8,227 nt of DNA from an uncultured Prevotellaceae bacterium (GTDB lineage Bacteria; Bacteroidota; Bacteroidia; Bacteroidales; Muribaculaceae): the NCBI GenBank assembly GCA_937892085.1, contig CALAVD010000051.1:1-8227 (forward strand), read 5' to 3'. The notes beneath the pieces are model-generated. The model searched no databases and was not told the origin of the DNA. It saw nothing but the letters and a program-made list of their open reading frames with translations. Positions 1 to 5,440 of this stretch are shown in pieces. Both the position numbers and the translations under genes were made by a program. The stretch's first letter is position 1. The number at the start of each line of letters is the position of its first letter.

Positions 1-666
1 GCCGGTTTCATGGGTTGCGGCAAGTCGTCCATCGGGCGGCTGGTGGCCCGGATGGCGGCCGATCCGAAGCCATTGCTGCCGCCGGAGTCATTCCCGTCTT
101 CGCCTGAAAACGGCTCAGCCGGAAAAGCTCCGGACGGTCATTCCTTCCCACAAGAGTATCCCGCGGGCAGGAAATCCGGCGAAATCCTGCCCGGACAACT
201 GGCATTTATAGATTTGGATGAGGAGATCGTGAGGCGCACCGGACGGTCCATTCCGGAGATTTTCGCGGATGGCGGCGAGGCGGCTTTCCGCGCTGTCGAG
301 CGCACGACGCTCTCAGAACTGCTGGCGAAAGCGGGCCAACTGCTGATTTCTCTGGGCGGTGGGACGCTGACCGATGCGGAAAGCCGCGCGCTGGTGCGGG
401 AACACTGCCGCTGCATATACTTGCGCGCAAGCCTTGAAACCCTGGCCGCGAACCTGCGCTGGGAGGGCGAAGGCGCATCGCGCCCGATGCTTGCGGGCGC
501 AGATCCCAAAGCCCCTGCCGACTCCCCCGACAGTCTGGAGGAACGCATCTCCACCCTCATGGCCCTGCGTGCCCCCATCTACGAAAGCACCGCCGACGTC
601 ATCATCGACATCGACGGCCTTGGCTACGAAGACATCGCCCGCCGGATACTCTCCCTGATTGCCTGA
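1..666 (+). CDS. aroK: Shikimate kinase, 5'-truncated, with an internal insertion
   Basis: Shikimate kinase phosphorylates the 3-hydroxyl of shikimate with ATP in the cytoplasmic chorismate (aromatic amino acid) pathway. The frame is open from base 1, so the true start lies outside the window; the ATG at 10 is inside the Walker A motif (GFMGCGKS, residues 2-9) and cannot be the start. Further family marks are IDLDEEI with the shikimate-binding Asp (about residue 73), the FRAVE arginine (about 97), the SLGGGTL glycine triad (about 118-124), the lid arginine in ASRPML (about 161) and the C-terminal RAPIYESTAD segment. Between Walker A and IDLDEEI there are about 65 residues where about 20 are usual; the extra stretch is rich in Pro, Gly, Ser and Glu and looks disordered. 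The gene is clearly more GC-rich than the genes to its right. Family assignment is secure; the role of the insertion is unknown. Confidence 0.93.
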   Translation, partial: AGFMGCGKSSIGRLVARMAADPKPLLPPESFPSSPENGSAGKAPDGHSFPQEYPAGRKSGEILPGQLAFIDLDEEIVRRTGRSIPEIFADGGEAAFRAVERTTLSELLAKAGQLLISLGGGTLTDAESRALVREHCRCIYLRASLETLAANLRWEGEGASRPMLAGADPKAPADSPDSLEERISTLMALRAPIYESTADVIIDIDGLGYEDIARRILSLIA

Positions 667-718
667 TACACCCGCTTTTTGATTTCCGGAGGCCAGTTCC
701 TTCAGACAGTATCTTTCG

Positions 719-823
719 TCAGATTATATCCTCCCCCTTGCGCATATCTCGGATGCGCAGCTGGGTGAAGGTGTTGCCGGCGAAGTAGTTCTCCACGATG
801 GCGTAGCAGACGTCCACGGGATT
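719..823 (-). pseudogene. recJ: Probable RecJ exonuclease C-terminal fragment fused in frame to RF2
   Basis: The tail NPVDVCYAIVENYF followed by AGNTFTQLRIRDMRKGEDII matches the pattern I know from the end of Bacteroidetes single-strand-specific exonuclease RecJ: the OB-domain end of the form PxDxCYxIEENxxxGNTxxQLxIxDI(R/K). Only about 34 residues are present and no DHH catalytic core. The natural stop codon (TGA, 721-719) is retained and the gene would converge on the shikimate kinase with a gap of about 50 bp. The change from RF2-like to RecJ-like sequence occurs within about 815-826. The assignment rests on remembered family pattern, not a search, so RecJ identity is likely but not certain. 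That this part is not RF2 is more secure. Confidence 0.6.
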
Positions 824-1082
824 GCCTTCCTTCACGAAGTCGAAGCCCACTTCCACTTCTCCCACGGCCGCCTCAACCTCGGCGCATTTCTCAATCCACA
901 TTTTCAGTGTCTTGATTTTGCGCATCTGCGCTTCGGCTTTCTTTTGGTCACTCCAGAAGTCGGGCACATGAGTGCGCAATTCCTCTTCTTCTACTTGGAT
1001 TTTCTTGTTGTCGATGTCAAAGATACCTCCTCAACGCATCCTTGCGTTCTTGTATCTCTTTTAGCTGTTCGGTTGTAATCAT
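719..1082 (-). CDS. prfB: Release factor 2 N-terminal part with programmed +1 frameshift and foreign C-terminus
   Basis: RF2 recognises UGA and UAA stop codons and triggers peptide release. The zero frame starts at ATG 1082-1080 and runs 21 codons (MITTEQLKEIQERKDALRRYL) to an in-frame TGA at 1019-1017. Slipping +1 at CTT TGA C gives RRYLDIDNKK and continues as typical Bacteroidetes RF2 domain 1 (PDFWSDQKKAEAQMRK... WIEKCAEVEAAVGEVEVGFDFVKEG). Full RF2 is about 365 residues with a GGQ and an SPF-type recognition loop. Here the product stops after about 120 residues and has neither. The last 34 residues or so do not resemble RF2 and look like RecJ (see the overlapping entry), so this cannot be a working release factor as shown. 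It lies 108 bp after the acyl-CoA ligase, on the same strand. Either the contig is chimeric or the chromosome is rearranged. Confidence 0.85.
1016..1031 (-). promoter_or_regulatory. prfB: RF2 autoregulatory +1 frameshift site
   Basis: On the minus strand the site reads AGGAGG (1031-1026), TAT, CTT, TGA, C. This has the same layout as the classical RF2 site: an SD-like hexamer three bases before a slippery CTT, followed by a UGA in a poor context (C next). When RF2 is scarce, UGA is decoded slowly and the ribosome slips +1, making more RF2. AGGAGG is a perfect anti-SD match, although genes in this window do not use SD sequences for initiation. Confidence 0.93.
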
Positions 1083-1118
1083 CTGAGCTCAATGATTTAG
1101 GGGTTAATAAATTATTTT

Positions 1119-1188
1119 AGAGGGGAGAGTTTAGAGTTGAGAGGGGAGAGTTTAGAGTTTAAAGCGGAAAGTGGAATTCTGCATTCTG
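1119..1188. repeat. Degenerate heptamer tandem array, 10 units
   Basis: Ten consecutive 7-bp units can be read on the plus strand: AGAGGGG, AGAGTTT, AGAGTTG, AGAGGGG, AGAGTTT, AGAGTTT, AAAGCGG, AAAGTGG, AATTCTG, CATTCTG. The first 41 bases also form a near-perfect 21-bp (3 x 7) duplication. The array fills most of the gap between the stop of the acyl-CoA ligase (1191) and the start of prfB (1082). The function is unknown. Confidence 0.8.
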
Positions 1189-1190
1189 AA

Positions 1191-3053
1191 TTAACTAAAG
1201 TCCACGTCGAGTTTCTCTTCTTTCTTGCCTTTGGGGCGGTAATCGACGGCATACATGGCGTCGATCAACTTGGCATAGCGCTTGTTGACTACTGCACGTT
1301 TTATTTTTAGCGTATTGGTGAGTTCGCCGTTCTCCATTGAGAATGGTCGTGGAAGTAGCACAAATCGCTTTATCTGCTCGTAGCTGGCGAGATTCTTCTG
1401 GTACTCATTGATGAGTTTCTCTATCATCTCATGTACTTTAGGGTTGTTGACTAACTCCTCGTTGTTCTTAAACTTGATTCTGTGCTTAGCAGCCCATATC
1501 CCTAACTCGTCGAAGTCGGGGACGATGAGTGCGCTCACATATTTCTTGCCGTCGCCAATCACCGCCACCTGAGCCATATATTTGTCTTGCGCCAGCAGAG
1601 TCTCAAGCATCTGCGGAGCTATATACTTGCCATTGCTGGTCTTGTAGAGGTCTTTCAGGCGCTCGGTCATCACCAGGTGTCCTTTCTCGGTGAGCTCGCC
1701 ACAGTCGCCAGTGTGGAACCAACCATCGGCATCTATCGCCTGTGCTGTTTCCTCAGGCTTATTGTAATATCCACGCATCACGGTGGGACCTTTCACCAGG
1801 ATCTCGTTCTGCTCGCCAATCTTAACCTTAACGCCAGGAATAGGCTCGCCAATGGTTCCCAGCTCCCATCCCTGATTGGGATAGAAGCACACCGAAGCGT
1901 TGGTCTCGCTCAGACCATAGCCAATCACGATGTTGATGCCCACAGCATGGAGCAAGGCAGTTATATTGTCGCTTAGCATAGCGCCAGCCGTGGGGAAGAG
2001 TTTGCCGTTCTCCACACCAATCGCCTTGCGCAGTCGCAAGAACACTTTCTTCTCAAAATACTGATACTGTTTCTCGATGAGATAAGGCGGCGTCTTGCCA
2101 TTGCGCACATATTTAAGGTTGCGGGTCTTGCCCACACGGATAGCGGTCTTAAACAGCGTCTTGACCACTGGTTTGGCACCATTCACATTGTCCATGATAG
2201 CAGTATAAACTTTCTCCCAGAATCGTGGCACGCTGCACATGCAGTTAGGATTTATCTCCTTCACGGCACGCTGAATATCGCGAGTGTCGTAGTTTATTGC
2301 CACCACTAAGCCATGGATAAGGCAGAACATGGTCCATCCAAGTTCGAAGATGTGGCTTAACGGCAGGAAGCTGAGCGACACGTCGTTATCGTCAACATAG
2401 GTCAATCGCATGCCGTGCGCCATCATTGCCGCGCTGAAGTTGCTGTGGGTGAGCATCACGCCCTTGGGCTGACCAGTAGTACCCGATGTGTAGATGAGAT
2501 ACATCAAGTCGTCGGGGCGACCATTGTCCATGCGCTTGGCGAGTGCACTACGTTCCAGCTCTCCAGCCCGACCACCCTCACTAAGGAAGTGGCGCCAGGT
2601 GGTTACATCATGCAAGTGCTCGTCAACCTCTACTGTGGTATTCATCACCACCACGAGTTTCAGGCATGCGCACTCGTCAAGAAGCTGGATGGCAACGTCA
2701 TACTGCTCTTGCCCGCCCACCATGAGCACCGTGGCACCCGAGTCGTTGATGATAAAGGCTGCCTCGTCCTTGCTGCTGGTGGCGTAGATAGGCACTGGTA
2801 CAGCGCAATTGTAGAACGACGCGAAATGCGTTATCAATATCTCGGGGCAGTTTTGCGAGAACACAGCCACCTTGCCCTGTGGCTCCACACCGGCTTGCAG
2901 CAGCGCATGAGCACAGCGCTCTATGTCTTGCTTGAAACTATTCCACGACATCGAGGTCCACTGTTCGGTCAAGTAGTCACGGTAGCGCAACGCCTCACGG
3001 TTGCCATATTTCTTAGCCTGGTTGCTTATCAGGCTCACAAATTCGTTTTGCAT
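1191..3053 (-). CDS. Long-chain fatty acid--CoA ligase (AMP-forming)
   Basis: This 620-residue enzyme activates fatty acids to acyl-AMP and then acyl-CoA, at the cytoplasmic face of the membrane, for phospholipid synthesis or degradation. ANL-superfamily motifs are complete: phosphate-binding YTSGTTGQPKG (188-198), PLSHIFE (231-237), GYGLSET (378-384), GWFHTGD (444-450), the hinge/core region ERLKDLYKTSNGKYIAP (464-480), and the C-terminal lysine-bearing GELTNTLKIKR (576-586). Length, the KLFPTAGAML segment (351-360) and the KTSNGKY form favour the long-chain FadD15/eukaryote-like subgroup over acetyl-CoA synthetase. The ATG at 3053 begins MQNEFVSLISNQAKKYGNREAL, the expected N-terminus, and has an AT-rich leader without SD. 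A native promoter candidate (3075-3105) and an outward promoter from the adjoining IS (3151-3181) both point into it. The chain-length preference cannot be read from the sequence. Confidence 0.94.
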   Translation of the reverse strand: MQNEFVSLISNQAKKYGNREALRYRDYLTEQWTSMSWNSFKQDIERCAHALLQAGVEPQGKVAVFSQNCPEILITHFASFYNCAVPVPIYATSSKDEAAFIINDSGATVLMVGGQEQYDVAIQLLDECACLKLVVVMNTTVEVDEHLHDVTTWRHFLSEGGRAGELERSALAKRMDNGRPDDLMYLIYTSGTTGQPKGVMLTHSNFSAAMMAHGMRLTYVDDNDVSLSFLPLSHIFELGWTMFCLIHGLVVAINYDTRDIQRAVKEINPNCMCSVPRFWEKVYTAIMDNVNGAKPVVKTLFKTAIRVGKTRNLKYVRNGKTPPYLIEKQYQYFEKKVFLRLRKAIGVENGKLFPTAGAMLSDNITALLHAVGINIVIGYGLSETNASVCFYPNQGWELGTIGEPIPGVKVKIGEQNEILVKGPTVMRGYYNKPEETAQAIDADGWFHTGDCGELTEKGHLVMTERLKDLYKTSNGKYIAPQMLETLLAQDKYMAQVAVIGDGKKYVSALIVPDFDELGIWAAKHRIKFKNNEELVNNPKVHEMIEKLINEYQKNLASYEQIKRFVLLPRPFSMENGELTNTLKIKRAVVNKRYAKLIDAMYAVDYRPKGKKEEKLDVDFS

Positions 3054-3074
3054 AGTTATTTTGATTTAATTTTG

Positions 3075-3105
3075 CAAAAATAGTGAAAATCTCACGATTC
3101 TGCAA
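3075..3105 (-). promoter_or_regulatory. Bacteroidetes-type promoter for the acyl-CoA ligase
   Basis: On the minus strand a -7 box TATTTTTG (3082-3075) matches TAnnTTTG exactly, and a TTG (3105-3103) lies 20 bp upstream as a partial -33 element. The predicted RNA start is about 10-15 bases before the ligase ATG at 3053. The box lies outside the IS, so it is probably the original promoter. Confidence 0.5.
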
Positions 3106-3133
3106 CCTTAAAGGCACATTTTTGACACATGTA

Positions 3134-3156
3134 GAGTCAACTGGCAAGTGCAAAAT
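3134..3156 (+). repeat. IS30 left terminal inverted repeat
   Basis: GAGTCAACTGGCAAGTGCAA and the next bases pair with the right end after one indel. Thirteen of the first 14 bases are identical to the reverse complement of the right end. The inner edge touches the transposase stop codon. Confidence 0.8.
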
Positions 3157-3181
3157 TAAATAATTGTCCTATAAAACTCAA
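3151..3181 (-). promoter_or_regulatory. Outward-facing promoter at the IS left end
   Basis: On the minus strand TTG (3181-3179), a 20-bp spacer, then TAATTTTG (3158-3151) match the Bacteroidetes -33/-7 consensus with ideal spacing. The site overlaps the last transposase codons, its stop and the inner part of the left inverted repeat. RNA would start near 3144, leave the IS and enter the acyl-CoA ligase after a leader of about 90 bases. Promoter activity is inferred from sequence only. Confidence 0.5.
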
Positions 3182-4100
3182 CTTTTGGAGTTGAAAATCC
3201 TAATTTTTTTCTTGGTCTATCATTTATTTGATACTGTACAAAGTCAAGTTGTCTTTGTGTAACATTCCTGAAATCAGTGCCTTTAGGGAAGAATTCTCTA
3301 AGAATCTTATTGGCATTCTCGACAGCTCCCTTTTGTCCAGAACAATATGGGTCTGCGAAGTAGACTGTGCACCCAAGAGCCTTGGCTATAGCCTTGTGGT
3401 TTCGGAATTCGACGCCATTATCTGTTGTTATTGTCAGCACATTACGCTTAAATGGTGTGAGCAGTCGTATGACGGCCTTCTGCACATCTTCAGGTCTTTT
3501 AGATGGCAACTTTGACTGAAAGAACATATTCTTACTTCGCTCTATGATGGTAAGCACTGCACTTTTTTGCTCCGCTCCGATAACGAGATCCATTTCCCAG
3601 TCGCCGAACCTCTCGCCGTTGGCCTCAGGAGGTCTGTCGTGAATGGAGACACGATTTGGAATTACAGATTTGCCGGCTGTCTTGTATTGCTTACGCTGAT
3701 GCCGTCGATACTTCATCTTATGATGGCAGTATTGCGCAAGGTCGGGGTTTCGTCTGATCTCCTGGTAGATTCGCTCCTTGGATATAAACATGCCCTGCAG
3801 TTTTAGATGCCCCGATATTTGTTCAGGAGACCACCTTTTCTCTTTGAGCAGCTTTATGGCTAAAGGCAACACTCCAGGTTTGAGTGCCGTGTTCCTCACG
3901 ATGCGCTCTCGGCGCTCGAGAGCCATCTCATGAGCTAACTTGGGGCTATAGCCTCCCTTAGAGTTTTTGTTGCGTTTCAACTCACGATATAACGTCGAGA
4001 TGTCCACTCCAATCTCTTGCGCTATATCTTTTTTCTTCACATTTCTTTTGAGTAAGGCAGAAATTACGTACCTTTGCTCCGAGGTTAATTGTTTATACAT
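3156..4100 (-). CDS. IS30-family transposase
   Basis: This 314-residue DDE transposase cuts and joins the IS ends. The N-terminal region has helix-turn-helix segments (LTSEQRYVISALLKRN... KKKDIAQEIGVDISTLYRELKR, residues 5-43) and a second HTH-like stretch around 88-118 (RWSPEQISGHLK). The catalytic core shows GDWEMDLVIG with Asp171, ITTDNGVEF with Asp227, and AVENANKILREFFPKGTDF with Glu261. The Asp227-Glu261 spacing (33 residues between) is the DD(33)E signature of the IS30 family. The C-terminal NDRPRKKLGFSTPKVEFY is also typical. The frame is intact and of usual length. The start at 4100 follows a TAATTTTG -7 box by only 7 bases, implying a very short leader. Confidence 0.95.
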   Translation of the reverse strand: MYKQLTSEQRYVISALLKRNVKKKDIAQEIGVDISTLYRELKRNKNSKGGYSPKLAHEMALERRERIVRNTALKPGVLPLAIKLLKEKRWSPEQISGHLKLQGMFISKERIYQEIRRNPDLAQYCHHKMKYRRHQRKQYKTAGKSVIPNRVSIHDRPPEANGERFGDWEMDLVIGAEQKSAVLTIIERSKNMFFQSKLPSKRPEDVQKAVIRLLTPFKRNVLTITTDNGVEFRNHKAIAKALGCTVYFADPYCSGQKGAVENANKILREFFPKGTDFRNVTQRQLDFVQYQINDRPRKKLGFSTPKVEFYRTII

Positions 4101-4107
4101 AGCAATA

Positions 4108-4115
4108 CAAAATTA
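4108..4115 (-). promoter_or_regulatory. -7 box of the transposase promoter
   Basis: TAATTTTG on the minus strand matches TAnnTTTG exactly and lies 7 bases before the transposase ATG. No clear -33 TTTG is visible at the right distance, so the promoter may be weak. Transcripts would be nearly leaderless. Confidence 0.4.
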
Positions 4116-4124
4116 ATTAATCTT

Positions 4125-4147
4125 AGGGAGACTTCGGTCTCCTTTTT
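4125..4147 (+). terminator. UUCG-loop hairpin plus T-tract in the IS leader region
   Basis: GGAGAC-TTCG-GTCTCC (4127-4142) is a perfect 6-bp stem with a stable UUCG tetraloop, followed on the plus strand by TTTTT. It has the form of an intrinsic terminator for RNA running rightwards, antisense to the transposase. On the minus strand the same hairpin lacks a T-tract and sits between the right inverted repeat and the transposase start. Confidence 0.6.
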
Positions 4148-4150
4148 ACA

Positions 4151-4174
4151 TTTTTTTGTATTGCCAATTGACTC
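4151..4174 (-). repeat. IS30 right terminal inverted repeat
   Basis: Read on the minus strand from 4174, GAGTCAATTGGCAATACAAA mirrors the left end at 3134, with one substitution in the first 14 bases and a one-base gap further in. This defines the right edge of the element. Confidence 0.8.
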
Positions 4175-4186
4175 GGTTGCTATTGA

Positions 4187-4235
4187 AAGTCAGAATAACT
4201 TCTCTGCGCTTCGCTCCGGAAGTTATTTCCGACTT
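4187..4235. other. Imperfect hairpin next to the IS right end
   Basis: AAGTC-A-GAATAACTTC (4187-4202) pairs with GAAGTTATTTC-C-GACTT (4219-4235), with one bulge and one mismatch around a 16-base loop. About 15 base pairs form. There is no T-run directly after it on either strand, so a simple terminator is unlikely. The gap 4175-4344 otherwise holds only AT-rich sequence. Confidence 0.45.
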
Positions 4236-4344
4236 CCAACAGCACATTATTTTTTTATTTTTTAGTCTTTAAAAAATAAATTCATTGCACTTCGATTTGG
4301 AATCTAGGATGAACACCTACATTTTGAAAGAAGCTTACCGTTAA

Positions 4345-4701
4345 TTAGATAACCAAAAAAGTGCCACAACCAACATATAGCTTGGCACTTTTAAAATTTA
4401 TAGGGGAGAAATTTGCTTGCACTTTGTCAAACTCGTTGTGCTTGATAAGCAATAGGTAACGCTCGGGATGACGCAAACTATCTATTTCAAGATCCACATC
4501 AAGTTCAGGCCATTCAATAGCCTCTGGTCCCGACATCCTTACATTAAGCACGCTTCTGATTGGCGCATCTTGCAGCCATGGAATGCGATTGTAAGATATA
4601 AAAAAGTCCTGACCAAGCACCGAAATCATTATTCCCTGTGCATTAATCATCAATACGCTTGCCGATGTGCTGTTGATATTGCTTCTTAAATCTGTTTGCA
4701 T
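4345..4701 (-). CDS. DUF2442-like small protein of unknown function
   Basis: This 118-residue protein has no signal peptide and is probably cytoplasmic. The core ISVLGQDFFISYNRIPWLQDAP (27-48), then VLNVRMSGPEAIEWPELDVDLEIDSL (51-76), fits the DUF2442 pattern: a beta-rich start, an aromatic segment, then WPxLDxDLxIxxL near the end. Family members are small, of unknown function, and are sometimes found beside putative toxin-antitoxin partners; no partner is visible here. The start at 4701 is the only reasonable ATG. The C-terminal part after HPERYLLLIKHN (residue 89) has no family resemblance, and its last 15 or so codons lie inside a strong terminator hairpin (4355-4392), suggesting that the natural stop was lost by a frameshift. 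A TGA (frame +2) and a TAA (frame +1) lie just upstream of the hairpin. Confidence 0.7.
   Translation of the reverse strand: MQTDLRSNINSTSASVLMINAQGIMISVLGQDFFISYNRIPWLQDAPIRSVLNVRMSGPEAIEWPELDVDLEIDSLRHPERYLLLIKHNEFDKVQANFSPINFKSAKLYVGCGTFLVI
4355..4392 (-). terminator. Intrinsic terminator overlapping the 3' end of the DUF2442-like gene
   Basis: On the minus strand AAAAGTGCCA (4392-4383) and TGGCACTTTT (4366-4357) form a perfect 10-bp stem around a 16-base loop, with the T-run continuing to 4355 (six Ts in all). This is a textbook rho-independent terminator. It lies within the last codons of the open frame rather than after the stop. Confidence 0.8.
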
Positions 4702-4808
4702 TGTTTTCTACTATATTTTTGTTTTTGATATCAGAAAAAGCAGTATATTTCTCACACGATACTGTAACGGTTCAGAACTTTTGCTTTTCAATGCTCACTC
4801 TGCTTTAT

Positions 4809-4890
4809 CAAACAACCATAACAACTATTCAACAACCCAAAGCAACAAGAAAGTTGTTATAGTTGTGTTGTGCGTTGTTTTGGTTGTTTG
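4809..4890. repeat. 82-bp imperfect palindrome rich in AACAAC/GTTGTT
   Basis: The outer arms CAAACAACCA (4809-4818) and TGGTTGTTTG (4881-4890) are perfect complements. The inner sequence continues to pair imperfectly through repeated CAAC/GTTG blocks down to a small AACAA-loop-TTGTT tip. It lies in the 238-bp gap (4702-4939) downstream of the yqeY-like gene and upstream of the DUF2442-like gene. As RNA it would fold into one long hairpin. The rest of the gap is AT-rich and I see no gene in it. Confidence 0.7.
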
Positions 4891-4939
4891 ACAAGAAAGA
4901 CATCACTGAATAGTCACAAATTTTTACTGTAAAGATAGG

Positions 4940-5368
4940 TTATTGCAGTTGCTTGAGGGCCTCGCTCACCAGCTTGCCGCTGGCGGCGGGGCATTGTGCC
5001 TGCACATGGGCGAGGATGGAGCGCATGTTCTTCATCTGTGGCTCGATGCCCGAGGCTTTAATCATCTCCACGATGTCGCCCAGTTCCGGCTCTTTAGGCA
5101 GGAACTCTTGCAGTATGTTAAGGCGGTTGCTGAGCTCGCGGGTGTCGCGTCCGGCTTGTGCGAATAGTTCGGCTTCCTCCTTCCACGACTTTTCCATCTT
5201 TTGGATGATGGAGATTTCCTTGGCGTCATTGAAGTCGGCCTCGTTGAAGCCTTTGCTGGTTTGGAACTCAAGGAACTTGGCCTTTATCATTTTGAGCACA
5301 TAGAGGCGGTCGGCATCACGGCTCTTCATCGCAGCAGCGATGTGACGGTTGATTTCGTTGTGTAACAT
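4940..5368 (-). CDS. yqeY: GatB/YqeY-domain protein
   Basis: This 142-residue soluble protein belongs to the YqeY family, which resembles the tRNA-binding tail domain of the GatB amidotransferase subunit; its cellular role is not established. Visible family marks are an alpha-helical N-terminal half with RLYVLKMIKAKFLEFQTSKG (21-40), the middle segment EEAELFAQAGRDTRELSNRLNILQEFLP (64-91) matching the usual KAGREDL...ELxILxxYLPxQL, and the C-terminal GKLVSEALKQL (131-141). Length is within the usual 140-150. The start at 5368 directly follows a heptamer repeat array and has no SD. In many Bacteroidetes this gene follows ftsZ; here it follows a small exported protein instead, so context gives no clue to function. 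Confidence 0.9.
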   Translation of the reverse strand: MLHNEINRHIAAAMKSRDADRLYVLKMIKAKFLEFQTSKGFNEADFNDAKEISIIQKMEKSWKEEAELFAQAGRDTRELSNRLNILQEFLPKEPELGDIVEMIKASGIEPQMKNMRSILAHVQAQCPAASGKLVSEALKQLQ

Positions 5369-5374
5369 TGTATA

Positions 5375-5423
5375 TTTAAGTGTTAAGAGTTAAGAGTTAA
5401 GTGTTAAGAGTTAAGTGTTAAGA
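5375..5423. repeat. Heptamer tandem array GTTAAGW, 7 units
   Basis: Six consecutive units fit GTTAAGW exactly (GTTAAGA four times, GTTAAGT twice, 5382-5423), preceded by one unit with a single mismatch (TTTAAGT). The array ends 7 bases before the yqeY start codon, so it probably lies in the 5' leader or promoter region of that gene. Confidence 0.9.
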
Positions 5424-5440
5424 GTGAGGATTGGCTTTTT

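Larger units (their letters stand above)
3134..4174 (-). mobile_element. Complete IS30-family insertion sequence, about 1041 bp
   Basis: The element holds one DDE transposase gene (4100-3156) between imperfect terminal inverted repeats that both begin GAGTCAA(C/T)TGGCAA at the outer edge. Length and gene size are typical for IS30 elements of Bacteroidetes. IS30 elements move through a circular intermediate and usually leave 2-3 bp target duplications. The flanks here (GTA on the left, GGT on the right) do not match, so either the boundaries are off by a few bases or the duplication has been lost. The transposase frame is intact and the element could be active. It lies about 80 bp upstream of the acyl-CoA ligase start and reads towards it. 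Confidence 0.85.

Noticed and set aside
10..666. Shikimate kinase starting at ATG 10
   Set aside because: That Met is inside the Walker A motif, and the frame is open to base 1, so the gene is cut off by the window edge.
667..718. Terminator between the converging shikimate kinase and the RecJ-like fragment
   Set aside because: I could not find a convincing stem with a T-run in this 52-base gap.
719..979. 86-residue protein starting at ATG 979
   Set aside because: The true gene begins at 1082 and needs the +1 frameshift at 1016-1022; 979 is an internal Met.
2415..3083. Plus-strand open frame of 222 codons inside the acyl-CoA ligase gene
   Set aside because: It is the antisense shadow of a well-conserved enzyme; its product is His/Val-rich with no recognisable family.
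4667..4891. Short plus-strand open frame with hydrophobic ends
   Set aside because: It is formed from AT-rich intergenic DNA and the 82-bp palindrome, with low-complexity translation and no promoter or homology.
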